The notes under the pieces are model-generated. The model was given only the letters and a program-made list of their open reading frames with translations, had not been told where the DNA came from and did not search any database. Positions 7,423-15,620 of a stretch of 64,000 nt of DNA are shown one piece after another. Numbering within the stretch: position 1 is the stretch's first letter; every line of letters begins with the position of its first letter. The translations under genes and the position numbers were made by a program. The DNA is from CAISIP01 sp031396205 (GTDB taxonomy: Bacteria > Pseudomonadota > Gammaproteobacteria > Burkholderiales > Burkholderiaceae_C), in the NCBI GenBank assembly GCA_031396205.1, contig JANNKH010000006.1, forward strand, positions 280,747 through 344,746, given 5' to 3'.

Positions 7423-8994
7423 TCAGGTCGACGAAGTCGGCGTCGCGCGCAAACGGCGCAGCAACCCGGCGCTGGAGCCATCCAGGCCGCTGGCATCGCC
7501 ACTGTGCAGGCGCGGCGCAATCGCCTTGGCCAGCACCTTGCCCAGTTCCACACCCCACTGGTCAAAACTGTTGATGCCCCAGATAGCGCCGCTGACGAAG
7601 ACACGATGCTCCTGCAACGCGATCAACGCGCCCAGACTGGCCGGGCTCAATACGTCCAGCAGCAAGAAGCTGCTGGGGCGATTGCCCGGAAAATCACGAT
7701 GGCCGCCGGCGTCCGGCTGGCCAATCATCAATGCCTGCGCCTGCGCAAGCACATTGGCCAGCAGCAGGTCGTGGTGCCCGTCCAGTGCATGTCGAGGGCT
7801 TTTCACCGCCACGAACTCGACCGGCACCACATCAGTACCCTGGTGCAGCATCTGGAAATACGCGTGTTGGCCATTGGTGCCCGGCTCACCCCACAACACC
7901 GGCGCTGTGGCGTAGGGCAATGGGTTGCCATGCCGATCCACCCGCTTGCCGTTGCTTTCCATTTCCAGTTGCTGCAGGTAGGCCGGCCAGCGCGCCAGCG
8001 CGCTGTGGTAGGGCGCAATGCTGCGGCTGGTATAGCCGTAGAAATTGCGATACCAGATGTCGATCAACGCCAGCCGTATCGGCAAATTGCGCTCCATCGG
8101 CGCCAGACGGAAATGCGCGTCCATCGCATGCGCACCGGCCAGGAAAGCGCGAAAGCCGTCGGCGCCAATCGCAATCGCGATTGGCAGGCCGATTGCGGAC
8201 CAGACGGAATAGCGCCCGCCCACCCAGTCCCAGAACCCGAAGGTGGTGCTGATGCCAAATTGATTGGCCGCTGCGACGTTGGTCGTCAGCGCGCAAAAAT
8301 GGCGCGCAATATCGGTGCCGCCCTGCCCCTCGAACCATTGCTTGGCCGACGCCGCATTGGTCATGGTCTCGATCGTCGTGAAGGTCTTGGAGGCGATCAG
8401 AAACAGCGTACTGGCACTTTGCAGGCGCTTGAGCGTCGCGTCGAGTTCGTGACCGTCGACGTTGGAAACAAAATGCAGCCGTTTGCCGGCCAGCGCGAAA
8501 GCGTCCAGCGCCCGCACCACCATCTGCGGCCCCAGGTCGGAGCCGCCAATGCCGATGTTCACCACGTCGGTGATGGCCGGGTCAGCGCGGACCTGCTCGG
8601 CGTAGGCGAGCATGGCGTCGAGCGTTTCGTGGGCGGCGGCCAGGTCGGCATCCTGCGACGCGAAGCCGCTTGCGGGCCTGGGCGCACGCAACACCACATG
8701 CCGGACGGCGCGTTGTTCCGTATTGTTGATCGCCTCGCCCGCGAACATCGCGTCCCGATACTGCGCGACACCGCATTGATGTGCCAGCTGCAGCAGCAGC
8801 GACTCCGTATCACGGTCGAGCAGGTTTTTCGACATGTCCGCGAATACATGCGGCGCGTCCTGGCTCAATGCCTCAAAGCGTCCCGGGTCGTTTGCAAACG
8901 CCTGGCGCAGGTCAAAACCGGCGCCGCGGGTCGCATGGGCGGTACGCAGTGCACTCCAGGCCGCGGTCTGGTCACAACGGGTGGTATCGATCAT
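7423..8994 (-). CDS. pgi: Glucose-6-phosphate isomerase
   Basis: Interconverts glucose 6-phosphate and fructose 6-phosphate in the cytoplasm. The 523 residues carry the phosphosugar-binding segment NIGIGGSDLGPQMV, the SKTFTTIETMTNA loop (phosphate-binding Ser/Thr residues), and the second signature GINSFDQWGVELGK close to the C-terminus. An open extension upstream of MIDTTRCDQ overlaps tal and is rejected. It starts 22 bases after tal and ends 19 bases before the glycosylase gene. Together with zwf and tal next door it connects the hexose phosphate pool to the pentose phosphate route. Confidence 0.97.
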   Translation of the reverse strand: MIDTTRCDQTAAWSALRTAHATRGAGFDLRQAFANDPGRFEALSQDAPHVFADMSKNLLDRDTESLLLQLAHQCGVAQYRDAMFAGEAINNTEQRAVRHVVLRAPRPASGFASQDADLAAAHETLDAMLAYAEQVRADPAITDVVNIGIGGSDLGPQMVVRALDAFALAGKRLHFVSNVDGHELDATLKRLQSASTLFLIASKTFTTIETMTNAASAKQWFEGQGGTDIARHFCALTTNVAAANQFGISTTFGFWDWVGGRYSVWSAIGLPIAIAIGADGFRAFLAGAHAMDAHFRLAPMERNLPIRLALIDIWYRNFYGYTSRSIAPYHSALARWPAYLQQLEMESNGKRVDRHGNPLPYATAPVLWGEPGTNGQHAYFQMLHQGTDVVPVEFVAVKSPRHALDGHHDLLLANVLAQAQALMIGQPDAGGHRDFPGNRPSSFLLLDVLSPASLGALIALQEHRVFVSGAIWGINSFDQWGVELGKVLAKAIAPRLHSGDASGLDGSSAGLLRRLRATPTSST

Positions 8995-9016
8995 GGCGTC
9001 GTCCTGTCGTGGCGGC

Positions 9017-9964
9017 CTAAGCCGCGAGCATGAGCTTTTCGAGTCTGATCGCATCGGCGCAAAAGGCGCGAATACCCTCGGCGAGCTTTTCGGTAGCCAT
9101 TGCATCCTCATTCAGCGCAAAGCGGAAACTGGCCTCGTCATGGTTGACCGCCGGCAGATCGAGGCCATGCGCGGCTTTCGGATCGAGCATGCGCGGCAAT
9201 GCTGCATCCGACTGGGCCAACGTGGCCAGCAGGTCCGGGCTGATGGTGAGCAGGTCGCAACCCGCCAGCGCCTGGATCTGACCGACATTGCGAAAACTCG
9301 CGCCCATGATCTCGGTCTTGATGCCGAATTTCTTGTAGTGGTTGTAGATGTTGCGGACCGACTCCACGCCGGGATCCCTGGCACCGGCATGGTCGGCTTC
9401 GACCCAAGCTGCGCCGGCGGATTTCTTGTACCAGTCGTAGATGCGCCCGACGAACGGCGAGATCAGCTGCACCTTCGCCTGGCCGCAGGCCACCGCCTGG
9501 CAGAACGAGAACAGCAGCGTGAGATTGGTGTGGATGCCCTGCTGCTGCAGCTTGGCCGCCGCCTGTATGCCCTCCCAGGTCGCGGCGACCTTGATCAGCA
9601 CCCGGTCGACATGGACTCCTTCGCCCTGGTACAGATCGACGATGCGCTGCGCCCGGGTGAAGGTTGCGTTGGTGTCGAAGCTCAAGCGCGCGTCGACCTC
9701 GGTCGAAACCCGGCCCGGCACCACCGACAGGATCTCGCAACCGAAACGCACCAGCAGCCGGTCCATGACGGCGTCCAGCGGCTGCCCGCGGTACTTTGCA
9801 ACTACTTCCTGCAACAAATGCCCGTAGTCGGGCATGCCCACCGCCTTGAGGATCAGCGACGGGTTGGTGGTGGCGTCCTGGGGTTTGAACTGCCCAAGTT
9901 GCTTGAAGTCGCCGGTATCGGCCACGACGGTGGTGAATTGTTTCAATGCGTCGAGCTGGTTCAT
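9017..9964 (-). CDS. tal: Transaldolase (TalB type)
   Basis: Moves a dihydroxyacetone unit between sugar phosphates in the non-oxidative pentose phosphate pathway. The 315-residue length is typical of the TalB class. The Schiff-base lysine is about residue 125 in RVLIKVAATWEG, and the N-terminus reads DATTNPSLILKA as in the family. Start chosen at MNQLDALKQF (9964), preceded by CGGAGCATCC; an in-frame extension to 10009 lacks conservation features. First gene of the leftward operon tal-pgi-glycosylase-HAD and divergent from zwf across a 118-base promoter region. Confidence 0.96.
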   Translation of the reverse strand: MNQLDALKQFTTVVADTGDFKQLGQFKPQDATTNPSLILKAVGMPDYGHLLQEVVAKYRGQPLDAVMDRLLVRFGCEILSVVPGRVSTEVDARLSFDTNATFTRAQRIVDLYQGEGVHVDRVLIKVAATWEGIQAAAKLQQQGIHTNLTLLFSFCQAVACGQAKVQLISPFVGRIYDWYKKSAGAAWVEADHAGARDPGVESVRNIYNHYKKFGIKTEIMGASFRNVGQIQALAGCDLLTISPDLLATLAQSDAALPRMLDPKAAHGLDLPAVNHDEASFRFALNEDAMATEKLAEGIRAFCADAIRLEKLMLAA

Positions 9965-10024
9965 GGATGCTCCGAAAAATGCAAAAAAGGTTAGGCGCGC
10001 ATGCAACATCGCCGCGCTGTTTGC

Positions 10025-10053
10025 TTGAATTATCGATGAAACAAAGTTACAGT
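10025..10053 (+). promoter_or_regulatory. Candidate sigma-70 promoter of zwf
   Basis: TTGAAT (10025-10030), 17 bases, TACAGT (10048-10053). It would start transcription near 10060, giving a leader of only about 23 bases that lacks a clear ribosome site. Its -10 box overlaps the left arm of the inverted repeat at 10043-10077. Confidence 0.45.
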
Positions 10054-10064
10054 ATCAACGTCAA
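10036..10064 (-). promoter_or_regulatory. Candidate sigma-70 promoter of tal
   Basis: On the lower strand TTGACG (10064-10059), 17 bases, TTTCAT (10041-10036). It overlaps the zwf promoter on the other strand, so both directions share one control region. Confidence 0.4.
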
Positions 10065-10077
10065 TTTAAGTAACTTT
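10043..10077. repeat. Inverted repeat in the tal/zwf divergent promoter (possible operator)
   Basis: AAAGTTAC (10043-10050) and its exact reverse complement GTAACTTT (10070-10077), 19 bases apart. The arms bracket the two overlapping promoters. HexR, encoded downstream of zwf, is a candidate binder by context, but the arms do not match the TGTARTWWWAYTACA-like motif known from gammaproteobacterial HexR. Confidence 0.5.
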
Positions 10078-10082
10078 TGAAC

Positions 10083-11537
10083 ATGTCCTTTGATTTAGTC
10101 CTATTTGGTGGCACCGGTGATCTGGCCTGGCGCAAACTGATGCCCGCCCTGTTCCAGGCATTTCGCCATGGCAGCCTGCCCGAGGGTGCCCGCATCATCG
10201 GCATCGGCCGCGACGACCACTCCGACGAGCAATACCGAGCGCTGATCCATGCCCGGTTTGAAAAGGTCGAACTCGACAAGCGCCCTACCGAAGATGAGTT
10301 TGCGCGTTTTGCCGCATTGCTGCATTTCCTGCGCATGGATCTGTCCGGCGCGCAGGACTATCCGCGCCTGGCACAGGTCCTGCGCGACCGCAACGCCGAC
10401 ACGGTGGTGATGTACCTGGCCACCGCGCCGGCGCTTTTCACGACTGTCTGCGAGCAACTCGCGGCGGTCGAGCTCAATACCCCGAACACCCGCATCGTGC
10501 TGGAAAAACCGCTGGGCCACGACCTGGCCTCCAACCGTGCCATCAACCGCACGGTGTGCGCCATCTTCAGCGAACGCCAGGTGTTTCGCATCGACCACTA
10601 CCTGGGCAAGCCCGCGGTGCAGAACCTGTTCGCGCTACGCTTTGGCAACGCCCTGTTCGAACCCTTGTGGAAGCGCGAACACATCGCCAACATCCAGATC
10701 ACGATCGCCGAGGAGCTCGGCGTCGAAAAGCGCGGCGCCTTCTACGACACGACCGGCGCGCTGCGCGACATGGTGCAGAACCATGCGCTGCAGCTGCTGT
10801 GCGCCATCGGCATGGAACCGCCGATCAACTCGCATGCCGACGCGATCCGCGACGAAAAACTCAAGGTGCTGCGCTCGCTCAAGCCCTGGACGGCGGCCAG
10901 CCTGGTCAGCGACGTGATCCGCGGCCAGTATGGTCCCGGCAAGATAGGCGGCAACGCCGTTCCCGCTTACCGCGCCGAGCAAGGAGTCGATCCCGAGAGC
11001 CATACCGAAACTTTTGTTGCGCTACGCACCGAGATCTCCAACTGGCGCTGGGCCGGCGTACCGTTCTACATCCGCACCGGCAAGCGCCTGGGCGGACGCG
11101 ATGCACATATTGTCGTGAACTTCCGGCCCACGCCGCATGCGATCTATGACTCCCACATCGGCATGTCCAATCGCCTGGTGATCAATCTGCAGCCGCGCGA
11201 TGGACTGGAGTTGCACCTGCTGGCCCAGGGGCGCGATGACCGCGGCAAGGCCCAGAGTCTGGCGCCGGTGCAACTCGACCTGGACTTTGACACCCGCTTC
11301 GGCGCCCAACGCGTGGGAGCCTACGAACGCCTGCTGATGGACGTTGTTGGCGGTCGCCTGAACCTGTTCGTGCGCAGCGACGAGCAAGAGGAGGCCTGGC
11401 GCTGGGTGGAACCGATCATGCGGGCCTGGAGCGCCGACCGCCAGGGCCCGCGGATATACGCCAGCGGGACCTGGGGGCCGAGCGCGTCCAGCGCAATGAT
11501 CGCGCGCGATGGGTTTTGCTGGAGTGAGGAATCATGA
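10083..11537 (+). CDS. zwf: Glucose-6-phosphate 1-dehydrogenase
   Basis: First step of the oxidative pentose phosphate and Entner-Doudoroff routes: oxidises glucose 6-phosphate to 6-phosphogluconolactone with NAD(P). The 484 residues show the Rossmann glycine motif GGTGDLA (9-15), the conserved EKPLG (141-145) and the active-site RIDHYLGK (169-176). The ATG at 10083 is used; a TTG two codons earlier is also in frame. No strong ribosome site is visible. No pgl, edd or eda gene follows; hexR lies downstream after a tandem repeat. Confidence 0.96.
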   Translation: MSFDLVLFGGTGDLAWRKLMPALFQAFRHGSLPEGARIIGIGRDDHSDEQYRALIHARFEKVELDKRPTEDEFARFAALLHFLRMDLSGAQDYPRLAQVLRDRNADTVVMYLATAPALFTTVCEQLAAVELNTPNTRIVLEKPLGHDLASNRAINRTVCAIFSERQVFRIDHYLGKPAVQNLFALRFGNALFEPLWKREHIANIQITIAEELGVEKRGAFYDTTGALRDMVQNHALQLLCAIGMEPPINSHADAIRDEKLKVLRSLKPWTAASLVSDVIRGQYGPGKIGGNAVPAYRAEQGVDPESHTETFVALRTEISNWRWAGVPFYIRTGKRLGGRDAHIVVNFRPTPHAIYDSHIGMSNRLVINLQPRDGLELHLLAQGRDDRGKAQSLAPVQLDLDFDTRFGAQRVGAYERLLMDVVGGRLNLFVRSDEQEEAWRWVEPIMRAWSADRQGPRIYASGTWGPSASSAMIARDGFCWSEES

Positions 11538-11539
11538 GA

Positions 11540-11689
11540 CTTCGTGTGTCAGACCAAGAATTGCGCAGCAATTTTGCTCTGACACCGACATTTCGTCGGA
11601 TGTCGGATGTCATGCTTCGTGTGTCAGACCAAGAATTGCACAGCAATTTTGCTCTGACACCGACATTTCGTCGGATGTCGGATGTCCTG
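11540..11689 (+). repeat. Two tandem copies of a 75-bp palindromic repeat
   Basis: Copies at 11540-11614 and 11615-11689 differ at two bases, and a third begins at 11690 but diverges after CTTCGTG. Each copy holds two stem-loops: TGTCAGA pairing with TCTGACA, with a nested AATTGC-GCAGCAATT, and CCGACAT pairing with ATGTCGG. The array starts three bases after the zwf stop and ends about 40 bases before hexR. It looks like a REP/BIME-type intergenic element and would fold strongly in the zwf-hexR transcript. Confidence 0.9.
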
Positions 11690-11729
11690 CTTCGTGCGCG
11701 GAACCTCTACTGAACAAGTAGGCCCGCCC

Positions 11730-12578
11730 ATGCTCGAACGCATCAAAGCCTCCCTGCCGTCACTCGCGCCGGCCGAGCAACGGGTAGCCAGGCTGGTGTT
11801 GGCCAATCCGCGCGCGTTCGCCTCGTTGCCGGTCACCGAACTGGCCGACCGCGCCCATGTCAGCAAGCCCACCGTCGTGCGGTTTTGCCGCAGCGTCGGC
11901 TATGACGGACTGGCCGACTTCAAGCGAAAGCTGGTCGGCAGCGTCAGCGAAGGCGTGCCCTTCATCCACCGCAGCGTCGACGCCGACGACAAGACCGGCG
12001 ACATCATGGTCAAGGTGATCGACAACACCGTGGCGGCGTTCCTGAAATACCGCAACGACGCCAGCTCGGGCGCAATCGACAAGGCGGCCCAGTCGATGGT
12101 CGACACCTACCGCAATGGCAAGCGGCTCGAGTTTTTTGGTGTCGGCAATTCCGGTGTCGTGGCGCAGGATGCGCAACACAAGTTTTTCCGGCTGGGGGTC
12201 AACACCATCGCCTACAGCGACGGCCACATGCAGGTCATGAGCGCGTCGATGCTGGGCCCGGGCGACTGCGTGGTGATCATCTCCAACTCTGGCCGCACCC
12301 GCGACCTGATGGACGCCTGCGACATCGCCCGGCGCAACGGCGCCACAACGATCGTTATCACCGCCACCGGCTCACCGCTGGCCGGCGCCGGTGATGTCCA
12401 CCTGTCCGCAGATCATCCGGAAGGTTTCGACAACTACAGTCCGATGGTGTCGCGGCTGCTGCACCTGCTGATCATCGACATATTGGCCACCTGCGTGGCA
12501 CTGCGGCTGGGCGGCGACCTGGTGCAGCCGCGCCTGCGCGAGATGAAGAACAACCTGCGCAGCAAACGCTACACCTGA
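11730..12578 (+). CDS. hexR: HexR-type transcriptional regulator (RpiR family, HTH plus SIS domain)
   Basis: 282-residue DNA-binding regulator of central sugar metabolism; studied HexR proteins sense 2-keto-3-deoxy-6-phosphogluconate through the SIS domain. Residues 1-77 form the HTH_6 domain (ELADRAHVSKPTVVRFCRSVGYDGLADFKRKL), and about 120-255 the SIS sugar-isomerase fold (FFGVGNSGVVAQDAQHKFFRLG, IISNSGRTRDLMDAC). The ATG at 11730 is chosen; an earlier ATG at 11682 lies within the tandem repeat. Position after zwf supports the HexR name. Targets probably include the tal/zwf promoters. Confidence 0.88.
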   Translation: MLERIKASLPSLAPAEQRVARLVLANPRAFASLPVTELADRAHVSKPTVVRFCRSVGYDGLADFKRKLVGSVSEGVPFIHRSVDADDKTGDIMVKVIDNTVAAFLKYRNDASSGAIDKAAQSMVDTYRNGKRLEFFGVGNSGVVAQDAQHKFFRLGVNTIAYSDGHMQVMSASMLGPGDCVVIISNSGRTRDLMDACDIARRNGATTIVITATGSPLAGAGDVHLSADHPEGFDNYSPMVSRLLHLLIIDILATCVALRLGGDLVQPRLREMKNNLRSKRYT

Positions 12579-12609
12579 GGACCGGGTCCCGGCCACACCG
12601 GGTAATTGC

Positions 12610-13599
12610 TCAGATGCGGCCTTCTTCTACCGCGTGACAGGCGATACGCAGAGCCTTGATCTGGCGCATCTGCGGCCGCTCGGCCATGCAACGGTCGTTG
12701 GCATGCGGGCAGCGCGGATGAAAAGCGCAACCGGTCGGCGGACTCAGCGGATTGGGTACTTCGCCCTGCACCGGCGTGCGCGCGCGACCGGTATCGTGCA
12801 TCTTCGGGATCGCATCGAGCAGCATGCGCGTATACGGGTGGCGCGGATTGGCAAACAGTTCCTGCTTGTCGGCCAGTTCGACCAGCCGGCCCAGGTACAT
12901 CACGCCAACCTGGTCGCTGACATGGCGCACCACCGCCAGGTTGTGCGAAATGAACAGGTAAGTCAGGCCCAGGCGGCGCTGCAGCTCTTTCATGATGTTG
13001 AGCACCTGCGCCTGCACGCTCACATCCAGCGCCGAGGTAGGCTCATCACATACCAGGAAATCAGGCTGGGTGGCCAGCGCCCGCGCGATGGAAATGCGCT
13101 GGCGCTGCCCGCCGGAGAACTGGTGCGGGTACTTGATGCGGTCCTGCGCCGCCATGCCGACCGACAGCAATAATTCCTCGACCCGCGCCTGCAGCGCGTC
13201 CTTGTCGGTGATCAGCCCATGTTCGGCCAAGGGCTCGCCAATGATGTCCTCGACCACCCAGCGCGGATTCAAACTGGCATACGGATCCTGGAAGATCATC
13301 TGGATACGCCGGCGCAACTGCAGGCCGGCAGCCCCGTTGTAGGTCACATGGGCATCGGCCCCATCGAACTGGAAATGGCCCCGGGTCGGCTGGTACAGCC
13401 CCACCAGCAGCCGTGCAACCGTGCTTTTTCCGCAACCCGATTCGCCCACCAGTGCCAGCGTCTTGCCCTTCTCGATCTCGAAACTGACACCGTCGACCGC
13501 ATGCAGCAGCAGCCGCGGCGTGCGCTCGATTACCCGGTTCAGCCAGGGGGCCGAAACATCGAAATGCATTGCAAGATCGTCGGCTTGAACCAGTGCCAT
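12610..13599 (-). CDS. Peptide/nickel-type ABC transporter ATPase (OppF/DppF)
   Basis: One of two ATPases driving the importer encoded to its right (in the order OppB, M20 hydrolase, OppC, OppD, OppF). In 329 residues it has Walker A GESGCGKST, Q-loop FQDPYASLNP, signature FSGGQRQRISIARAL, Walker B FLVCDEPTSALD and the C-terminal oligopeptide domain with a Cys cluster (GCAFHPRCPHANDRC) that is characteristic of OppD/F proteins. Start MALVQADDL at 13599 lies 14 bases after the OppD stop, with CGGAAC as ribosome site. Last gene of the operon; convergent with hexR. Confidence 0.93.
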   Translation of the reverse strand: MALVQADDLAMHFDVSAPWLNRVIERTPRLLLHAVDGVSFEIEKGKTLALVGESGCGKSTVARLLVGLYQPTRGHFQFDGADAHVTYNGAAGLQLRRRIQMIFQDPYASLNPRWVVEDIIGEPLAEHGLITDKDALQARVEELLLSVGMAAQDRIKYPHQFSGGQRQRISIARALATQPDFLVCDEPTSALDVSVQAQVLNIMKELQRRLGLTYLFISHNLAVVRHVSDQVGVMYLGRLVELADKQELFANPRHPYTRMLLDAIPKMHDTGRARTPVQGEVPNPLSPPTGCAFHPRCPHANDRCMAERPQMRQIKALRIACHAVEEGRI

Positions 13600-13613
13600 G
13601 GGTATGTTCCGAA

Positions 13614-14582
13614 TCAGGCCGCCGCAGCGGCATGCAGCCAACAGGCGGCGCGGGTGGGCCCTGCATCCATCAGTTCCGGGCGCTCCCGGCCGCAGCGCTC
13701 CATCACCCGATCACAGCGGGGATTGAAGGCGCAACCGGCGGGTATCGCGTTGAGCCGCGGCATCGCGCCGTCGATCTGGTGCAGGTTCTCGCGGTCGACC
13801 GTGATGTCCGGAATTGCCGCCATCAAACCGGCGCTGTACGGATGGGCCGGATGGTTGATGACCTCGTGCACCGGCCCGATCTCGGCGATACGTCCGGCAT
13901 ACATCACCGCGACCCGGTCGCAGGTCTCGGCGATGACACCCATGTCGTGCGTGATCAGCATCACGGCGGCGCCGCGGTCCTTGCACACCGTCTTGAGCAG
14001 CGCAATGATCTGCGCCTGGATCGACACATCGAGCGCGGTGGTCGGCTCGTCGGCAACGATCAGCTTGGGTTCGGCGGCCAATGCGAGTGCGATCACGACG
14101 CGCTGGCGCATGCCGCCCGAGAACTGGTGCGGAGAATGGTCGATGCGCTGTTCGGCGGCGGGAATGCCGGTGTCCTGCAGCAGCGCGACCGCCCGGTCGC
14201 GCGCCTGCTTCTCGCTCATGGGCAAGTGCGCGCGGATGGTTTCGATCAGTTGCCGACCGATCGAATACAACGGATTGAGCGAGGTCAGTGGGTCCTGGAA
14301 GATCGCGCCGATGCGTCGGCCCCGGATATGCCGCATCTCCTCGTGGCCCAGGTTGTCGATGCGCTGGCCTTCGAGCAGGATCTCTCCCCCTGCAACGCGT
14401 CCCGGTGGTTCCAGCAAGCCGATGATGGCCGCGCCTGTCAGCGATTTGCCGGCACCCGACTCACCGACCACGCCCAGGATCTCGCCCGGAGCGATATCGA
14501 ACGAGATTTTGTCGAGCGCGCGCAAGGTGCCGGCGCGGGTCGGGAACTCGACCACCAGGTCCTTGACTTGAAGAAGTTTCAC
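13614..14582 (-). CDS. Peptide/nickel-type ABC transporter ATPase (OppD/DppD)
   Basis: Partner ATPase of the importer, 322 residues. Walker A GESGAGKSLTG, Q-loop FQDPLTSLNP, signature FSGGMRQRVVIALAL, Walker B LIVADEPTTALD, and the C-terminal Cys motif GCAFNPRCDRVMERC. The start is a GTG at 14582 (VKLLQVKDLVVEF) preceded by GAGGGCAG; the frame stays open upstream but that part overlaps OppC and looks non-coding. It follows OppC by 71 bases, a space with no other gene. Confidence 0.93.
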   Translation of the reverse strand: MKLLQVKDLVVEFPTRAGTLRALDKISFDIAPGEILGVVGESGAGKSLTGAAIIGLLEPPGRVAGGEILLEGQRIDNLGHEEMRHIRGRRIGAIFQDPLTSLNPLYSIGRQLIETIRAHLPMSEKQARDRAVALLQDTGIPAAEQRIDHSPHQFSGGMRQRVVIALALAAEPKLIVADEPTTALDVSIQAQIIALLKTVCKDRGAAVMLITHDMGVIAETCDRVAVMYAGRIAEIGPVHEVINHPAHPYSAGLMAAIPDITVDRENLHQIDGAMPRLNAIPAGCAFNPRCDRVMERCGRERPELMDAGPTRAACWLHAAAAA

Positions 14583-14653
14583 CGAACTGCCCTCGTGCTG
14601 CGCACCGCGGGATTCGCTTTGGGAACGGCCCTGCTGCTCATGCGTGGTTTTCT

Positions 14654-15562
14654 CTAGCGCAGCCGCGGGTTGAGCGCGTCGCGCAGCCAATCGCCGAGCA
14701 GGTTGACCGACAGCGCAATGATGATCAGCATCAGCCCCGGGAAAATCGTGATCCACCATTCGCCCGAGAAAAGGTAGTCGTTGCCGATCCGGATCAAGGT
14801 ACCCAGCGACGGCGAGGTCGGCGGTGCCCCGACGCCCAGGAACGACAGCGTGGCCTCGGTGATGATGGCCGTGGCGACCTGGATCGTGGCCAGCACCAGA
14901 ACCGGACCCAGCACATTGGGCAGCACATGGCGGCGCATGATGCGAAGCGGCGCCACGCCGGTGACCCGGGCTGCCTGCACATATTCCTTGTTGCGCTCGA
15001 CCATCGTCGAGCCGCGCACGGTGCGCGCATACTGGACCCAGCCGGTCAGCGTGATCGAGACGATCAGCACGCCAAGCGCCAGGTTGTCCGGCGCGTTCGG
15101 AAAGATGGCGCGCCCGACGCCCGCGATCAGCAGGGCCACCAGGATCGCCGGAAACGACAGCATCACGTCGCACAGGCGCATCAGCGCGGCGTCGACCCAG
15201 CCGCCCAGGAAACCGGCCAGAAGCCCGAGCACAACGCCGATGATCACCGACAGGACAACCGAGGCAAAACCAACCGCCAGCGAGATGCGGGCGCCGTACA
15301 TCAGGGCCGACAGGATGTCGCGTCCCTGGTCATCCGTTCCGAGCACGAATTTCGCACTGCCGTCGGTCGTCCACGCCGGCGGCAGGCGGGCGTTGGCCAG
15401 GTCCAGCGTGGCCAGGTCGAACGGGTTGTGCGGCGCCACCCAACCGGCGAAAACGGCGCAGAAAAGGCACACGAAGGCGACCAGCATGGCACCGATGGCG
15501 ACCGGCGAGTTGCGAAAGCTGTAGCCGACGTCGCTGTTCCAGATGCGGTGGAAACGGTTCAT
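14654..15562 (-). CDS. Peptide-type ABC transporter permease (OppC/DppC)
   Basis: Second membrane subunit, 302 residues, about six helices. The N-terminal OppC domain is visible (NSPVAIGAMLVAFVCLFCAVFAGWVAPHNPFD), then GTDDQGRDILSALMYGARISL, and the EAA loop for contact with the ATPases (EYVQAARVTGVAPLRIMRRHVLPN). It ends GDWLRDALNPRLR, as OppC proteins do. The ATG at 15562 (MNRFHRIWN) is used rather than an upstream in-frame start. The gene is separated from OppB by the M20 hydrolase gene. Confidence 0.93.
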   Translation of the reverse strand: MNRFHRIWNSDVGYSFRNSPVAIGAMLVAFVCLFCAVFAGWVAPHNPFDLATLDLANARLPPAWTTDGSAKFVLGTDDQGRDILSALMYGARISLAVGFASVVLSVIIGVVLGLLAGFLGGWVDAALMRLCDVMLSFPAILVALLIAGVGRAIFPNAPDNLALGVLIVSITLTGWVQYARTVRGSTMVERNKEYVQAARVTGVAPLRIMRRHVLPNVLGPVLVLATIQVATAIITEATLSFLGVGAPPTSPSLGTLIRIGNDYLFSGEWWITIFPGLMLIIIALSVNLLGDWLRDALNPRLR

Positions 15563-15620
15563 GGCACCGCCAATGCGCGATGCGCAGTACGCGGTAAGAC
15601 CGAGAAAGCGACGGCCCGCC

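Noticed and set aside
10043..10077. Canonical HexR operator in front of zwf
   Set aside because: The inverted repeat arms do not fit the known TGTARTWWWAYTACA-like motif; kept only as an unspecified candidate operator.
11540..11700. Tandem repeats as a CRISPR array
   Set aside because: Units are contiguous with no unique spacers, only two full copies, and no cas genes are near.
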